Made by a program: the position numbers and the translations under genes
Assembly (NCBI GenBank): GCA_002353815.1
Contig: DEKK01000003.1
Span: 138,481-202,480, forward strand
Direction: 5' to 3'
Length of the DNA: 64,000 nucleotides
Origin: Bifidobacteriaceae bacterium UBA2724
Lineage (GTDB): Bacteria > Actinomycetota > Actinomycetes > Actinomycetales > Bifidobacteriaceae
The notes under the pieces: generated by a model
Databases searched by the model: none
Told to the model about the DNA's origin: nothing
Seen by the model: the letters and a program-made list of their open reading frames with translations, nothing else
Part shown: positions 9,901 through 18,949 of the stretch, piece by piece
Numbering within the stretch: the first letter of the stretch is position 1
Layout of the letters: each line of letters begins with the position of its first letter

Positions 9901-10942
9901 CCAGTACATCAAGAATCCCACTACCAAGATTGCGAAGGCGGTGAAGAAGGTCGCGGCGGCCCACCGTTTCGCGCTCACGGGCACGCCGATCGAGAACCGC
10001 CTGGGCGAACTGTGGAGTATCTTCGACTTCCTCATGCCCGGCATGCTGCGCAGCTATCCCACGTTCCGCAGCCGCTACGAGATGCCGATCGTCAAGCATC
10101 TGGAAGACGGCGACATGGATTGCGAGGAGGCCCGGCGCCTGCGGTCCATCACGCGCGTGTTCATCAAGCGCCGTCTCAAGTCCCAGGTGCTTCGCGACCT
10201 GCCCGAGCGTTTGGAAACGACGGTCACGGTGCGTCTCGAAGGCGTGCAGCGCAAGCTGTATGCCGCGCATGAGCACAAGCTTCTCGGCTTGCTTACCAAC
10301 GAGACCGGTTCGATCGATGTCTCGGTGCTGGCTGAGCTCACCCGTCTGCGCGAGATCTGCTGCGATGCGCGGCTGGTGTACGAGGATGCGCCCGCATCGT
10401 CGTCCAAGCTGGACGCCATCGTGCAACTGGTGCAGCAGGGACTTGACGCGGACCGGCGCATCCTTGTGTTCTCGCAGTTCACATCGTTCCTCGACCTCAT
10501 CGCCAAGCGCTTTGACGCCGAAGGCATCGACCATGTGTCACTCGTGGGGTCCACCCCCAAGAAACGCCGCGTCGAGCTGGCCGATGATTTCAACGCCGGC
10601 AAAGGCGCCCCGGTGATGCTTGTATCGCTCAAGGCGGGCAACACGGGTCTCAATCTGGTGGGGGCGTCGATAGTGATCCATGCCGATCCGTGGTGGAACG
10701 TCGCGGCGCAGAACCAGGCGACCGGACGTGCGCACCGCATCGGACAGACGCGCGACGTGGATGTGTACCAGATCGTGGCCGCCGATACCGTCGAGGAACG
10801 CGTGCATGACCTGCAGGCGCGCAAGGCGGAGCTTGCCAACGCCTTCGCGGCGGGCGACAGCGATGATTCGCCCATCCGAGCCGACATGGATACGTCGATC
10901 GGCGCGCTGACGCGCGAGGATGTGCTCCATTTGCTTTCGTGA
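6911..10942 (+). CDS. SNF2-family DEAD/DEAH-type helicase with N-terminal SWIM-like zinc site
   Basis: 1343 residues from ATG 6911, chosen over ATG 6893 because AAGAAAGGGG sits just upstream. The N-terminal half has a possible SWIM zinc site (CGCKRYE near residue 92 and CPHIAAL near 153, an unusually long spacing) and an acidic low-complexity patch near residues 445-470. The C-terminal third is a complete SNF2 motor: Walker A DEMGLGKT near 895, the DEAQ box (VLDEAQYIKN) near 994, the TGTPIENRLGELWSI motif, and motif VI RAHRIGQTR near 1274. The family translocates on duplex DNA or remodels nucleoprotein. Bacterial members with SWIM fingers are widespread, but their targets are mostly unknown. 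Confidence 0.9.
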   Translation: MAMATTISTRGLIQAVNRAFPRVDLEAGRDIAGGGNAHLVAGTVHRTATTTVDSYHIDGVIRDSASRGGAYSVSVDITQNASGYVEFRAGKCGCKRYETTREAIVSLSGDADMTSAMTMVFDPDPVAAGDVFGAQRYSDASADIGIDLQIPTCPHIAALCMMYAWFPTMFATEQSMLAPKVQHRQTSSLLRNLINDEASRRNAMQRRNREEAMRALESVTALKNKANDAGVDLRSLARKKTGVVTPTAGSVHLTPILKTKTADDGRWTLSLRISCEGASYVVQSMDDLLALVRAGSYGSYGKRLSFAHDRALFDAYSRRVLDYLELVKNTRIQSRMGAYTYYSSGSAMFSNGLLQREVTLSDSEVCDLLDESGAMPVTRVPQEWRFLPSYADGKDLLDLARDHGAVNLEAIESQARAVSRRSIAEDASERHGDAASVPQADGDGADARIDDADAETDGTDAEACEGRIDVMLAKGLDWRMVSVPIFEGDPAMFFDVQAVTPSGPVPVPQTGTAFGDEVPSALGVTIDSDTRVMSMIHSAHSAYALVQSPQTVGVPAFFRCSRDFAAVKDDLAALCTGPSQYISRADCATFASTIAPRLRRAGILLTVPQLRQPRQPRAANLAPAGFDIYLDRTNDGITCEIVARYPTHSVQVLPVSGTVHADVASDSTRAGKGRDTLGEGMILRIVEQLFPARDAKGLALIPESDEDSIAFLMRFGLEQLRKVGTLYCTPSFDGTMPKAAGPVHFGVSIHSGLLEVMTMLDEIPSSEVGKLLASYRQRKRYHKLSNGTLVDLRSASTADSLNKLDKVSDALGLSAADLSGTVTLPMSQALVADAFFDETEKDQSFRDYVHDLEVIDPGRYQVPADLSGTMRSYQVEGYQWLSTLYDKGFGGILADEMGLGKTIQTLALALARRADGPALVVCPASLVYNWEAECSRFVPTMSVQVAAGTKAQRRTILSGARDGDDRPDIVITSYDLLRRDIDDYDGVRFNLMVLDEAQYIKNPTTKIAKAVKKVAAAHRFALTGTPIENRLGELWSIFDFLMPGMLRSYPTFRSRYEMPIVKHLEDGDMDCEEARRLRSITRVFIKRRLKSQVLRDLPERLETTVTVRLEGVQRKLYAAHEHKLLGLLTNETGSIDVSVLAELTRLREICCDARLVYEDAPASSSKLDAIVQLVQQGLDADRRILVFSQFTSFLDLIAKRFDAEGIDHVSLVGSTPKKRRVELADDFNAGKGAPVMLVSLKAGNTGLNLVGASIVIHADPWWNVAAQNQATGRAHRIGQTRDVDVYQIVAADTVEERVHDLQARKAELANAFAAGDSDDSPIRADMDTSIGALTREDVLHLLS

Positions 10943-11270
10943 GATTCGCGCTCGCGGCGGTCCCGCGTGCGCCAAGTGCGCGGCGTCTCCATTGGCAGGC
11001 GGACGGTGCTTGTGTATGCGGAGAGCATGGAATGGGACGCGTCGTCACGTTGTGCGAACCATCGACGGTGTAAGTTTGGATACGAAGCCGACTCTTCAGG
11101 GATTGGCGAGGCGTGATTCGCGTGGTTTGCGACAAGGCGTGGTCCACCGGGCTGTGCACGGTGCCATGCGCCAGCGATGCGCGGGCATCCGCGTGGCTGG
11201 CACATGGGGGCATGGTTTGAGATGTGATGATGCGCTGTGGCCGGGAAGCCTGACGAAGGGAGTTCCTCAG
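10943..11270. other. Intergenic gap with no recognisable feature
   Basis: 328 bases between the helicase and the zinc-ribbon membrane protein. The helicase frame ends here and an open frame continues into the next gene, but the best start for that gene is ATG 11271. I see no terminator, promoter pair or repeat. Confidence 0.4.
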
Positions 11271-14042
11271 ATGAATCAGACATGCGAGGTGTGTGGGGCG
11301 CAGCTGCCGGACGATGCCACGGTCTGTCCGTCATGCGGCGCTGCAACGGGGTATTCTTCCGGACAGCAGGTGGCCGGGCAGCATGCTGGACAGCAGGATT
11401 CTGCGCCGCAGGAATCCGCCGGACAGACGGACAACACGTCGGCAGAACAGGCAACCCAGCCGACCGAGCCATTGAATACGTTGGAACGGCCGACCCAGTC
11501 GATTGCTCCTGCGCAGGACTTCTGGGGGCAGACGCCGTCGCAGCCAGCGCTGGCGCCATTGGCATCGAGCCAGCCGTCATCCGTCCAATCCACGCAGCCG
11601 ATCGCCATGCAGCCGATCGCCACGCAAGCCGATGCCGCTGCTGTGGCGGACTCGGTGGACGGGATTCTCGCTAACTCCGCCTCAGACCAGAATGCACAGC
11701 CGGAGTCTTCGGACCCGTACGCTCGGCCGCACGGGCAGTCGTATGCGCCGTCCGTCCGGCCAATGGACGAGCAGCCGTATGAACAACAGGCCCAGCCCTA
11801 TTCGCAATCGCCCCAGTTCATGTCCATGCACGACGCGCCCATGCCTCCGATCTATTCGCGGCCACAGGAAGCACGCGCCCCTCTGCTGACCCCGCGCATG
11901 AAAGGCGCGCTTGCCACCATCGCGCAGTCCGCATGCTTCTGCGCGGTTCTCGCCATGATCAGCGGATTGCTGTTCGCTGTGATCTCGTTGCTGCTGTGCG
12001 CGATTCCTCTGTCGCAGTTCTCCTCATACATGAGCGACAGCATCGGCGCGAACGGGCTGTCTTCGTCGGGCAGTTCGCTGCTGGGAGGCGCCGGCTCCGG
12101 TCTGGGGCCTCTGTCGGGGATGGAAGACGATCTGGCACAGGTCGAACAAGACCTCATGCCGAACGTCTTCACCATGATCATGCTGATGTTCGCATTGGGA
12201 ACCGGCGGAACGGCGTCCGCCAACTACAGCGCGTCGATGGGAGGCCTTGGCATGCTTGGAATGGATGACATGTCGATTACCGCAAAGCTCACCGTCACGG
12301 GCATGCTCGGCCTCGTGGGCGTGGCGATGCTCGTCGCCGCGGCGTTCGGCACCTACGTCTTCGCGCGCTCGGGCAAGGCCAGCTCGGTGCCGTGGTCGCG
12401 CATGGCCGCCGCCATGGCGTCGGGACTGCTTTCCATGGGACTCTATTCGGTGCTGGCCTCGGTGGGGTCGCACCACAAAACCTCGTCGTTGTTCATCCTG
12501 TCTCTCACGTCCGATTACTCCGGGCTCACCCCGCGTACACTTGTCATGATTTTCGTGCTCGTCTACGTCGGGGCCTTCGTCGGATTCCATCTGGGCAACA
12601 AGGCGCAGCACGCCCAATCCGTGTTCCACGCCGCGTGGCGCTGGTCGCACAGGCAGGAAGGCGCGCGTCGCACGGTCATCGAATCGCTGTTCATGCTGGC
12701 CGTGGTGTTCGGCGTGGCGGGATTCATCTACTCCATCCTTCTCACTTTCGCCTTGTGTTCCTATGGCAGGAAGCACCAGAACGTGGGGTCCAGCGTCTGG
12801 TTCTTCGACAACCCCCTGTCCACCTGGTGCATGGTGGTGCCCATGGTTCCGGCGATCATGGTCATGCTGTTCTTCCTGTGCGTGGGTGGCGCCGAGCAAA
12901 TGCAGGTGGTCGTGAACGGCATCGTGTCGGACCCCTCGGGCGATTTCGCGCCCGCCGGCAGCGGCGCCATGCTGGGGGATTTCCCGTTCCTTGGCTCCTA
13001 CTGGTTCAAGTGGGTCACGTTCGCGACGTTCGTTGTGTTCACGCTGTACCTGGCGCTCCGTGCCGGATACCGGTACCGGCAGGACGCCCGTTCGGCGCGG
13101 TGGGGCGACATCTGGAAGACGCCACTGGCGTTGATGATCATCGCGGGGATATTGCAGCTGTCGTGCTTCATGGGGCAATGTTCAGCCAGCCTGAACGCCG
13201 CGGGACTTGACTTCCTTGGGCTGTCCGGCTCGCAGTCGGATGTCGCGCAGGTCAAGTTCCTGCCAAGCTGGTGGTGCTTCCTCGGCGCCGGTGCATGGGG
13301 TCTCGTGGTGGAGGTGCTGGCGCGCACGGCGGGTGTTGTGGTCGCCGCACATTCCCGCATCGGTGCGGGCGGCCGTGTGTTCGCAGGCGGTTCCGCCGAC
13401 CCGTTGGACATGCCGGGCAACGAGCAGCCGATGGCCTATGCCCAGCGCTTCGGGGCGTATCAGGGCGCGCCGATTCCGGCAGATGACCAGGGCGTTCCCG
13501 CAGCCGTCGCGGATCCCGCGGCGCAGCAGCAGGTCTTTGCGGCCCAGGGCGCTTCCATGCCGCCGACTGGTTACGGCTGGGCGATGCCGGACCAGGCGGA
13601 CACGGCGTTCGACCGGGCGTTGGCTGGTACCTCGCCCGATCAGCAGTCCATGACCGTGGGAGGCGCCGATGCCGCGGGTTCCACCTATTCGTCGAATTAT
13701 GCGGGCGACGATGCGTGGCGGCAGGTCGAGGATCACCGCGGAGAGAAGCCGACCTTGGCGCCGACGTACCAGCAGTCGTTCATGGAATCGACACCGGGTG
13801 ATTTCTGGGCGACCTCGACGTATTCCCCCATGCCGCAGACATTCGACGCCGCGCCGTCTGCTGGCGCTGCGCAGCCGGCCGCCGTGCCGTCGGATATATA
13901 CGCGCCGAACACTGGCGTTGCGTCACCCGAATCCATGCGCCCGGCAACGCCAACGGACGAAGCGGACCATCCCGCGCAGATGGCGGGGGATGACGACAGT
14001 GCAGCGGCTGCCGGCGATGACCCGCAGGGAAGCGCCGCATAG
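11271..14042 (+). CDS. Zinc-ribbon multi-pass membrane protein
   Basis: 923 residues; ATG 11271 follows GAAGGGAG. Residues 5-22 are a classic short zinc ribbon (C5-x2-C8, C19-x2-C22). A Gln/Ser/Pro/Thr-rich linker of about 180 residues follows, then about nine hydrophobic helices between residues 205 and 700, for example FCAVLAMISGLLFAVISLLL and WCMVVPMVPAIMVMLFFLC. The C-terminus (about 700-923) is again a long disordered Gln/Ala/Pro-rich tail. This layout is common for uncharacterised actinobacterial envelope proteins; no transport or enzyme motif is visible. It is transcribed convergently with the SWIM protein gene and separated from it by a hairpin terminator. Confidence 0.75.
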   Translation: MNQTCEVCGAQLPDDATVCPSCGAATGYSSGQQVAGQHAGQQDSAPQESAGQTDNTSAEQATQPTEPLNTLERPTQSIAPAQDFWGQTPSQPALAPLASSQPSSVQSTQPIAMQPIATQADAAAVADSVDGILANSASDQNAQPESSDPYARPHGQSYAPSVRPMDEQPYEQQAQPYSQSPQFMSMHDAPMPPIYSRPQEARAPLLTPRMKGALATIAQSACFCAVLAMISGLLFAVISLLLCAIPLSQFSSYMSDSIGANGLSSSGSSLLGGAGSGLGPLSGMEDDLAQVEQDLMPNVFTMIMLMFALGTGGTASANYSASMGGLGMLGMDDMSITAKLTVTGMLGLVGVAMLVAAAFGTYVFARSGKASSVPWSRMAAAMASGLLSMGLYSVLASVGSHHKTSSLFILSLTSDYSGLTPRTLVMIFVLVYVGAFVGFHLGNKAQHAQSVFHAAWRWSHRQEGARRTVIESLFMLAVVFGVAGFIYSILLTFALCSYGRKHQNVGSSVWFFDNPLSTWCMVVPMVPAIMVMLFFLCVGGAEQMQVVVNGIVSDPSGDFAPAGSGAMLGDFPFLGSYWFKWVTFATFVVFTLYLALRAGYRYRQDARSARWGDIWKTPLALMIIAGILQLSCFMGQCSASLNAAGLDFLGLSGSQSDVAQVKFLPSWWCFLGAGAWGLVVEVLARTAGVVVAAHSRIGAGGRVFAGGSADPLDMPGNEQPMAYAQRFGAYQGAPIPADDQGVPAAVADPAAQQQVFAAQGASMPPTGYGWAMPDQADTAFDRALAGTSPDQQSMTVGGADAAGSTYSSNYAGDDAWRQVEDHRGEKPTLAPTYQQSFMESTPGDFWATSTYSPMPQTFDAAPSAGAAQPAAVPSDIYAPNTGVASPESMRPATPTDEADHPAQMAGDDDSAAAAGDDPQGSAA

Positions 14043-14152
14043 CGCTGTGATTCAGTGCCGCTGTGCCCTCGCTCGTTGTTATCCGCGTCGTGTGGCGCTG
14101 ACCGCAGGTAGCTGACCGCAGGTGCGCGCCGCGCACCGTCCTGAATGCACAA

Positions 14153-14183
14153 GGAGCCCAGACTCGGTGGTCTGGGCTCCTCT
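14153..14183 (+). terminator. Rho-independent-like hairpin between convergent genes
   Basis: GGAGCCCAGAC pairs perfectly with GTCTGGGCTCC (11-bp stem, six-base loop). It is followed only by TCTC, so the U tract is weak. Its position between convergent stop codons suggests it serves the zinc-ribbon gene and perhaps both genes. Confidence 0.7.
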
Positions 14184-14251
14184 CGCATGGCGGTTATCTA
14201 TCGGCGCGCGTCATCATGACGTCGCGCGCCGATGCCAGCCTCGCCGAACCA

Positions 14252-16165
14252 TCATCCTTTGGCGGGGCGGTCGAGAATCGCATCCACCGCATCCGCCGCC
14301 GCATCGGCATCGGCCTGCATGGTGTATTCGTCGGAACTGATCATCGGCGTCGGCTCCTCGCCGCGCGCGATCTGCGCCTCGTGGAGCTTGTCGGCGATCG
14401 TGGCGGCCTCGGTCGGGTGGCTTTCGGCGACGACGTCGAGCAGTTCCTTCGACACGGCGCCGGTCACCTTGATGTATTCCAGGGCCGCGTCGGCGTCGTG
14501 CACCTGCATGAGCAGCAGTTCGTATGCCGGATTGCGCAGCGCGATTGAAGGAATCGGTTTCTTGCCTTGCTTGGTGATCTGCTCGTTGACATTGCCCAGC
14601 ATGGCCTTGCGGCGCACCATCTGGCGCGCGCACTCCGTGGCGAGCTCGCGGCGTTCGGCCGGCCACGCCTTGTCGCCGACGAGCTTGTGCATGCGTGGCA
14701 CGGAGCGGATTCCCAGCTGCGGCGTGGCGTTGAGGATGTTGTTCGTATACAGTTCCTTGAGCCCCTCGGTGTCATGGCGCGCCTGCATCACGGCCTCGGT
14801 GACCGACAGCCATCCGCCGTGCCCGAATTCGGTCTTCGGATTGATGTTGAGCGCCAGCAGCATGTCGTTGTTCGCATCGCGTGCGGCGGTGACGGTGCCG
14901 TCGTTGAGCTTGTTGACCGCCTTGAGGGCCTCGGTCGCGGCTTCGAGGTCGCCACGTAGCATGGCGCTCGCCAGGTCGATTGTGAGGAACGTGACGCTGG
15001 TGGGGTTCGTGTCATGGATCGTCTTGAGCGTCAGCCCGTCGCGCGACAGTGCGGCGACGTCGCGGCGCAGCACGGTGAGGCGGCGGCGCGCCCACGGGAT
15101 GTCGAAGCCGCGCTTCTGGCAGGCGTCTTCGCTGACATCGGTGCCGATCGCCTTGTCTGCGGTGTCCATCGCCTCATACGCCCACATGCTCGTATCATCC
15201 CAACGGGCGAAGGGCAGCGCGCAGCTGAACAGCGGGATACCGCCCGAGAACACGTGCATCACCAGGTCGTTCGTGGCGAGCTTGGTGAGCTGCCCCAGAG
15301 CGCTGCCACTCACATCGGGGGACGCTTCCTCAGACATGAACGACATGTAGCGCGTCACCGGCATGAGCAGGGCATGGGCGTGGGAGCGCGCGACGTCCTT
15401 GGAATCGTTGAAAATCTGCGTGGCATCGGCCATGAAGCGGATCACGGTGCAGATGTTGCGCGTCGCCGCTTCCCAATCCGTGGAACGCAGCGCGTTCTCC
15501 AGCACCTGGTGCACCCCGGTGAACAGCTTGTCGCAGCTGTCTTTGTCGATCGGGGTCTTGCGCAGCTCCTCCGCCTTGTCTTCCTTGGATTGCCCTTGGG
15601 CCGGCGTGGTGAATTCCGTGAGAGATTCCTTGAGCAGGCGCTCCACCTTGGTCTTGGTGAAAAGGCGCACCGAATCGGCGGGGGCGAGCGGCGCGGGCAT
15701 GATCGTCCATTCGTTCGTCCAGATGAGGGTGAACGAATCGGCTCCATCGCCGTCGATGCCGCTCGTGTCGTGCTTCTCCACGATGGCGCGGATCAGACCG
15801 TCGTACATCTCGTGGGGGATATCGACAAGCTCGGTCGTGGACCGGGCGACGGCGCGTTCCACGGATTCGGGTGCGCTGTGCTTGGGTGCGTCACCCTGTA
15901 TCACGGCGTAGAGCGCGGCCGCGGCATGGCGGCAGTACTGGGTGTCTGCGTCGCATGTGCACGACGTGATGGGGGCGCCGTGCGAGAGGTCCACCGAGAC
16001 CGTGTAATCCTTGGCCCCCACGTGCACGGTGGCGGTGGCGTGGGTGTCATCGGCGCGTTCCACGCTCACCGATCCGCGCTTCCAATAGTCCTTGCCGCGT
16101 TGAAGCTCGGGCGATGCGAAATCGTCTTCGAATTCGATCTGTCCGGCGTTCGTTCCTTCGGGCAT
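14252..16165 (-). CDS. SWIM zinc-finger protein
   Basis: 637 residues; start at 16165 chosen for the minus-strand AGGAGAA site. An N-terminal SWIM finger has C69-x-C71 and C78-x-H80 (SCTCDADTQYCRH), preceded by a small beta domain (YWKRGSVSVE...YTVSVDLS). SWIM fingers bind DNA or proteins and often occur beside MoxR/VWA or SNF2 genes. The remaining 550 residues are alpha-helical, with repeated Asp/Glu-Ala segments resembling TPR-like repeats, and no catalytic motif. The SNF2 helicase two genes away also has a SWIM-like site, so the two may share a role; this is inference. An 800-base region with a 74-bp repeat lies upstream. Confidence 0.8.
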   Translation of the reverse strand: MPEGTNAGQIEFEDDFASPELQRGKDYWKRGSVSVERADDTHATATVHVGAKDYTVSVDLSHGAPITSCTCDADTQYCRHAAAALYAVIQGDAPKHSAPESVERAVARSTTELVDIPHEMYDGLIRAIVEKHDTSGIDGDGADSFTLIWTNEWTIMPAPLAPADSVRLFTKTKVERLLKESLTEFTTPAQGQSKEDKAEELRKTPIDKDSCDKLFTGVHQVLENALRSTDWEAATRNICTVIRFMADATQIFNDSKDVARSHAHALLMPVTRYMSFMSEEASPDVSGSALGQLTKLATNDLVMHVFSGGIPLFSCALPFARWDDTSMWAYEAMDTADKAIGTDVSEDACQKRGFDIPWARRRLTVLRRDVAALSRDGLTLKTIHDTNPTSVTFLTIDLASAMLRGDLEAATEALKAVNKLNDGTVTAARDANNDMLLALNINPKTEFGHGGWLSVTEAVMQARHDTEGLKELYTNNILNATPQLGIRSVPRMHKLVGDKAWPAERRELATECARQMVRRKAMLGNVNEQITKQGKKPIPSIALRNPAYELLLMQVHDADAALEYIKVTGAVSKELLDVVAESHPTEAATIADKLHEAQIARGEEPTPMISSDEYTMQADADAAADAVDAILDRPAKG

Positions 16166-16399
16166 TGCATTCTCCTGTGTCGGATGTGTTGATGGTTGAT
16201 GTTGTTCGCGCCGCGTGGGTGAGACGGAGCACAAGACTGCTACTCACTCTAGCCGTTCATGGAGCGTTCCACCCACAGCATAATGTCGTTGGAGCGGAGC
16301 AATGCACTCTGGTACGTGACACACGCGGAGCGAACGTCGTGGGACGCCTGTGTATCGGGGCTGGGTGGGTGTAGGGGTGCGTGGATGTGGGGCGCGGTG

Positions 16400-16695
16400 C
16401 TGCATGTGTCGTCGGGGGTGCGAGGTTGTGCGCCCTTGGTGGCAGTTCTTGGGGTTTGGGGTCGAGTTTGGTGCTGTATGTGCCTTTGAGGGTGCAGGAT
16501 TGTGCGCTCTCGGTGAGGGTTGTGGGGGTTGGGGGTTGGATGTGGTGGTGTATCTGCCGTCGGGGGTGCGAGGTTGTGCGCCCTCGGTGAGGGTTGTGGG
16601 GGTTTGGGGTCGGATGTGGTGGTGTATCTGCCGTCGGGGGTGCAGGATTGTGCGCCCTTGGTGAGGGCTGTGGGGCACGAGGGCGGGTCGGGGCT
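16400..16695. repeat. Four tandem copies of a 74-bp G-rich repeat
   Basis: The core GTCGGGGGTG-(CGAGG/CAGGA)-TTGTGCGC recurs at 16411, 16485 (variant), 16559 and 16633, exactly 74 bases apart each time; copies three and four are nearly identical. Because 74 is not divisible by three, the array cannot encode a repeat protein in one frame. It is strongly G-rich on the plus strand and lies in the 800-base gap (16166-16965) between the divergently oriented SWIM and coiled-coil genes. No spacers of CRISPR type separate the copies. Confidence 0.9.
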
Positions 16696-16965
16696 TTCCA
16701 CCTTCACCCGAACTGCACGCCAGGCCGCATGGGTCGCCGGGTGATGCGCATGGGACGGGAAGGTGGGTAAAGTGGTGCTTGGCTTATTGTCGGACCAGCG
16801 GAAACGGACGACGTGTCTGCCGCAGTGCGGCCATGGCCTGTGGCTGTGGCATGCGATGCTCGCGTCGTGGTGAGCGCCATTCGACGATTGTCATTCGATA
16901 GTATCGGTATGGTTCGCCGAGCGTGAGGCGTGGCAACGCCAGTGCGATGAAAAGGGTGAAGCAAG

Positions 16966-18192
16966 ATGTCTGAAAACCGCATTCCCGCAGATCAGCAGAA
17001 CGAAGGCTCTGCGACGTCCGCTCGCAATCCACGCAAGAACTGGGGCGCGAATCGCGAATCGCAGGCTGCACAATCCACCCGGAGCAACGGATCGGCGCAC
17101 GACGGGCAGACTGCCGAAGCGGCTCCGTCGGGGTCGCGTGCATCCGGCAGACGCACCGCGAACTGGGGCGAGAGGCGTCCAGCACCGCCCAAGCCGACTG
17201 CCGTGACCGCCGCATCGGACGGCAGGGCCCGCGGAAAGGCCCTGCAGACCGGCGACGGGACGTCCAGCGGCACCGTGGGCCTGGGGTATTCCGAAGACAC
17301 GGAATCGGGCGAATCCCCGCAGATGGCGGAATACGAAAAAGCGTTGAAGAACTACAAGCGTGCGAACTCCAACTACCAAAACAAAGTGAAGAAGGCCGAA
17401 GAAGCCTTGGAACGTGCGCGCAAGGAGCATGCGGATGCCGTCAAGGAGGCCAGGCGGCTCGTCGACAAGGAACGCGAGGAGTATGCCAAGCCCGTTGACA
17501 AATTCGGACGCAGCACGCTGTATACCGAAAGCGTGACGTATGGCAAGGCGGAGCTCAAACTCGAATCCGCGGGCATAAAAACCATGATCGTGGCTCCGCA
17601 GGCCGCCATGGTGGGCGCTCCGCACGGCACGTGCGCGATGCAGTCCAAGCAGGTGCTCGACCAGGTGCTCGCCTCGCAGGACGCCGATGGCAAGCGTTTC
17701 ATCGAAGTTCGCACATCCGTCGACACCCTGCTCATCCCCTTCGACGAAAAGGATGAACAGGAGGCACGTTTCTTTGCATCCCGGATCCTCACCGCGTCGG
17801 AGAATCTCGAGATGACTCAGGCGAGCTACCGGCAGCGCATCGCCAATTTCGAGGCCAATGTTAAACGCATCGACGGTGACACGGCGATGATCGACACGGC
17901 GAAGCGCAACCTGAGCGAGGCGAAGGCCGACACCCACGACCTCGAATCAGCCCGTACGCGCGTGGATTTCACGCGTGCGGCGGTGCCGACGCTCGAATTG
18001 GAGGAACGCGACCGCAAACAGCGCCGCAAGAAACTCATCATCGCCATCGTGATCGCGGCCCTCATAGCCATCGCGGTGCTGGTGATCGTGCTGGCCACCG
18101 CCCATTCGGCAGCCGCGGCGGGCGCGGTTGCGGCTCTGGCTGGCGCCGCGGACGATGGCGCAGCCATCAGCCTGCCCTGCCTCGTCCCGTAG
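16966..18192 (+). CDS. Coiled-coil protein with C-terminal membrane anchor
   Basis: 408 residues; ATG 16966 with GAAAAGGGTGAAGC upstream. Residues 1-115 are disordered and polar (Ser/Arg/Asn/Ala). Residues about 118-175 form a charged coiled coil (KNYKRANSNYQNKVKKAEEA...). A mixed alpha/beta domain follows (about 176-345; TLLIPFDEKDEQEARFFASR). A strongly hydrophobic helix (about 365-385) preceded by RKQRRKK anchors the C-terminus. The basic flank places the bulk of the protein in the cytoplasm. I do not recognise the family. It is a tail-anchored, cytoplasm-facing protein; no enzyme motif is present. Confidence 0.75.
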   Translation: MSENRIPADQQNEGSATSARNPRKNWGANRESQAAQSTRSNGSAHDGQTAEAAPSGSRASGRRTANWGERRPAPPKPTAVTAASDGRARGKALQTGDGTSSGTVGLGYSEDTESGESPQMAEYEKALKNYKRANSNYQNKVKKAEEALERARKEHADAVKEARRLVDKEREEYAKPVDKFGRSTLYTESVTYGKAELKLESAGIKTMIVAPQAAMVGAPHGTCAMQSKQVLDQVLASQDADGKRFIEVRTSVDTLLIPFDEKDEQEARFFASRILTASENLEMTQASYRQRIANFEANVKRIDGDTAMIDTAKRNLSEAKADTHDLESARTRVDFTRAAVPTLELEERDRKQRRKKLIIAIVIAALIAIAVLVIVLATAHSAAAAGAVAALAGAADDGAAISLPCLVP

Positions 18193-18262
18193 GGCGAGGC
18201 GCTCGACTGGGCCGCCGTGTCGCAGGGTATGCGCTGCTGTCGATGGACCGCGCTTGCCGGGG

Positions 18263-18667
18263 CTACCGCCCGACGTCGCCGGGCACGGAGTACCCGGCCC
18301 AGTTGACGACCGCCTCGATGTTGTTGCCATCGGGGTCGAGCACGAAGGCCGCCCAGTATCCCTCGTGGTAGGCGCGCGGCCCGGGAGCGCCGTTATCGGT
18401 GCCGCCTGCTGCCAGCGCGGCTTTGTGGAATTCCTCCACCGCCTGTTTGCTGGGCGCGAGAAATGCGATGTGCGTGGGATTGACTTCGCGGCCGTCTTCG
18501 AGAGGGGAGACGTAGAAATCGCTATGGCTTGTCCCGTCATCGACGCCAAAGCCGATCGTGGGTTCGTGATGGGCCTTGGGGATGTATCCGAGCGGACGAA
18601 GCGCCGCTGTATAGAACTCAATGGATTGTGCGACGTCGCGCGCCTTCAATGTGATGTGGTCGATCAT
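18263..18667 (-). CDS. VOC-superfamily (glyoxalase/dioxygenase fold) protein
   Basis: 134 residues, a single complete VOC unit. The start MIDHITLKARDV with SIEFYTAAL, and the end YWAAFVLDPDGNNIEAV, are the typical first and last strands. His4, a central HIAFLAPS histidine and the final Glu are the likely metal ligands. This short subfamily (often labelled glyoxalase or bleomycin-resistance-like) is mostly functionally unassigned. No neighbour gives the substrate. It faces the coiled-coil gene convergently, 70 bases away. Confidence 0.88.
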   Translation of the reverse strand: MIDHITLKARDVAQSIEFYTAALRPLGYIPKAHHEPTIGFGVDDGTSHSDFYVSPLEDGREVNPTHIAFLAPSKQAVEEFHKAALAAGGTDNGAPGPRAYHEGYWAAFVLDPDGNNIEAVVNWAGYSVPGDVGR

Positions 18668-18834
18668 GCCTCCATGATAAGAACGCGTGGCACGGTGACG
18701 GGGTGCCCGCGCTGTTTGCGATCCGGTTCACCGGACGTCCAAACCCTTGGAATCCCAACGCGTGATAAGCGGTCATAAGAAGTTCGTATAAGCGGCCGCG
18801 GCGTTTTCCATGGCGGCCGGATCGCGGCGTTGAT

Positions 18835-18915
18835 ATGGTGAAGGAGCTTTCGCACAACAATGAGATTCCCGCGAAAGCCGTACACATCCCCGTGGACGGC
18901 GCCTTGGGCGCGTGA
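18835..18915 (+). CDS. Possible 26-residue small ORF
   Basis: ATG 18835 opens a 26-codon frame (MVKELSHNNEIPAKAVHIPV...) ending just upstream of a strong terminator at 18950. There is no good ribosome site. The frame reads like protein, but its length makes it weak evidence. It may be a leader, a small protein, or part of a small RNA. The remaining intergenic sequence (18668-19236) holds nothing else I can name. Confidence 0.2.
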   Translation: MVKELSHNNEIPAKAVHIPVDGALGA

Positions 18916-18949
18916 CAGTCGTGCCGGGTTGGGGAACGCCGGCACCGAG

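Noticed and set aside
12024..13178. 384-codon minus-strand frame in the zinc-ribbon gene
   Set aside because: Antisense to hydrophobic helices; His/Arg-rich shadow.
16400..16695. CRISPR array
   Set aside because: The repeat unit is 74 bases with no spacers between copies and no cas genes nearby.
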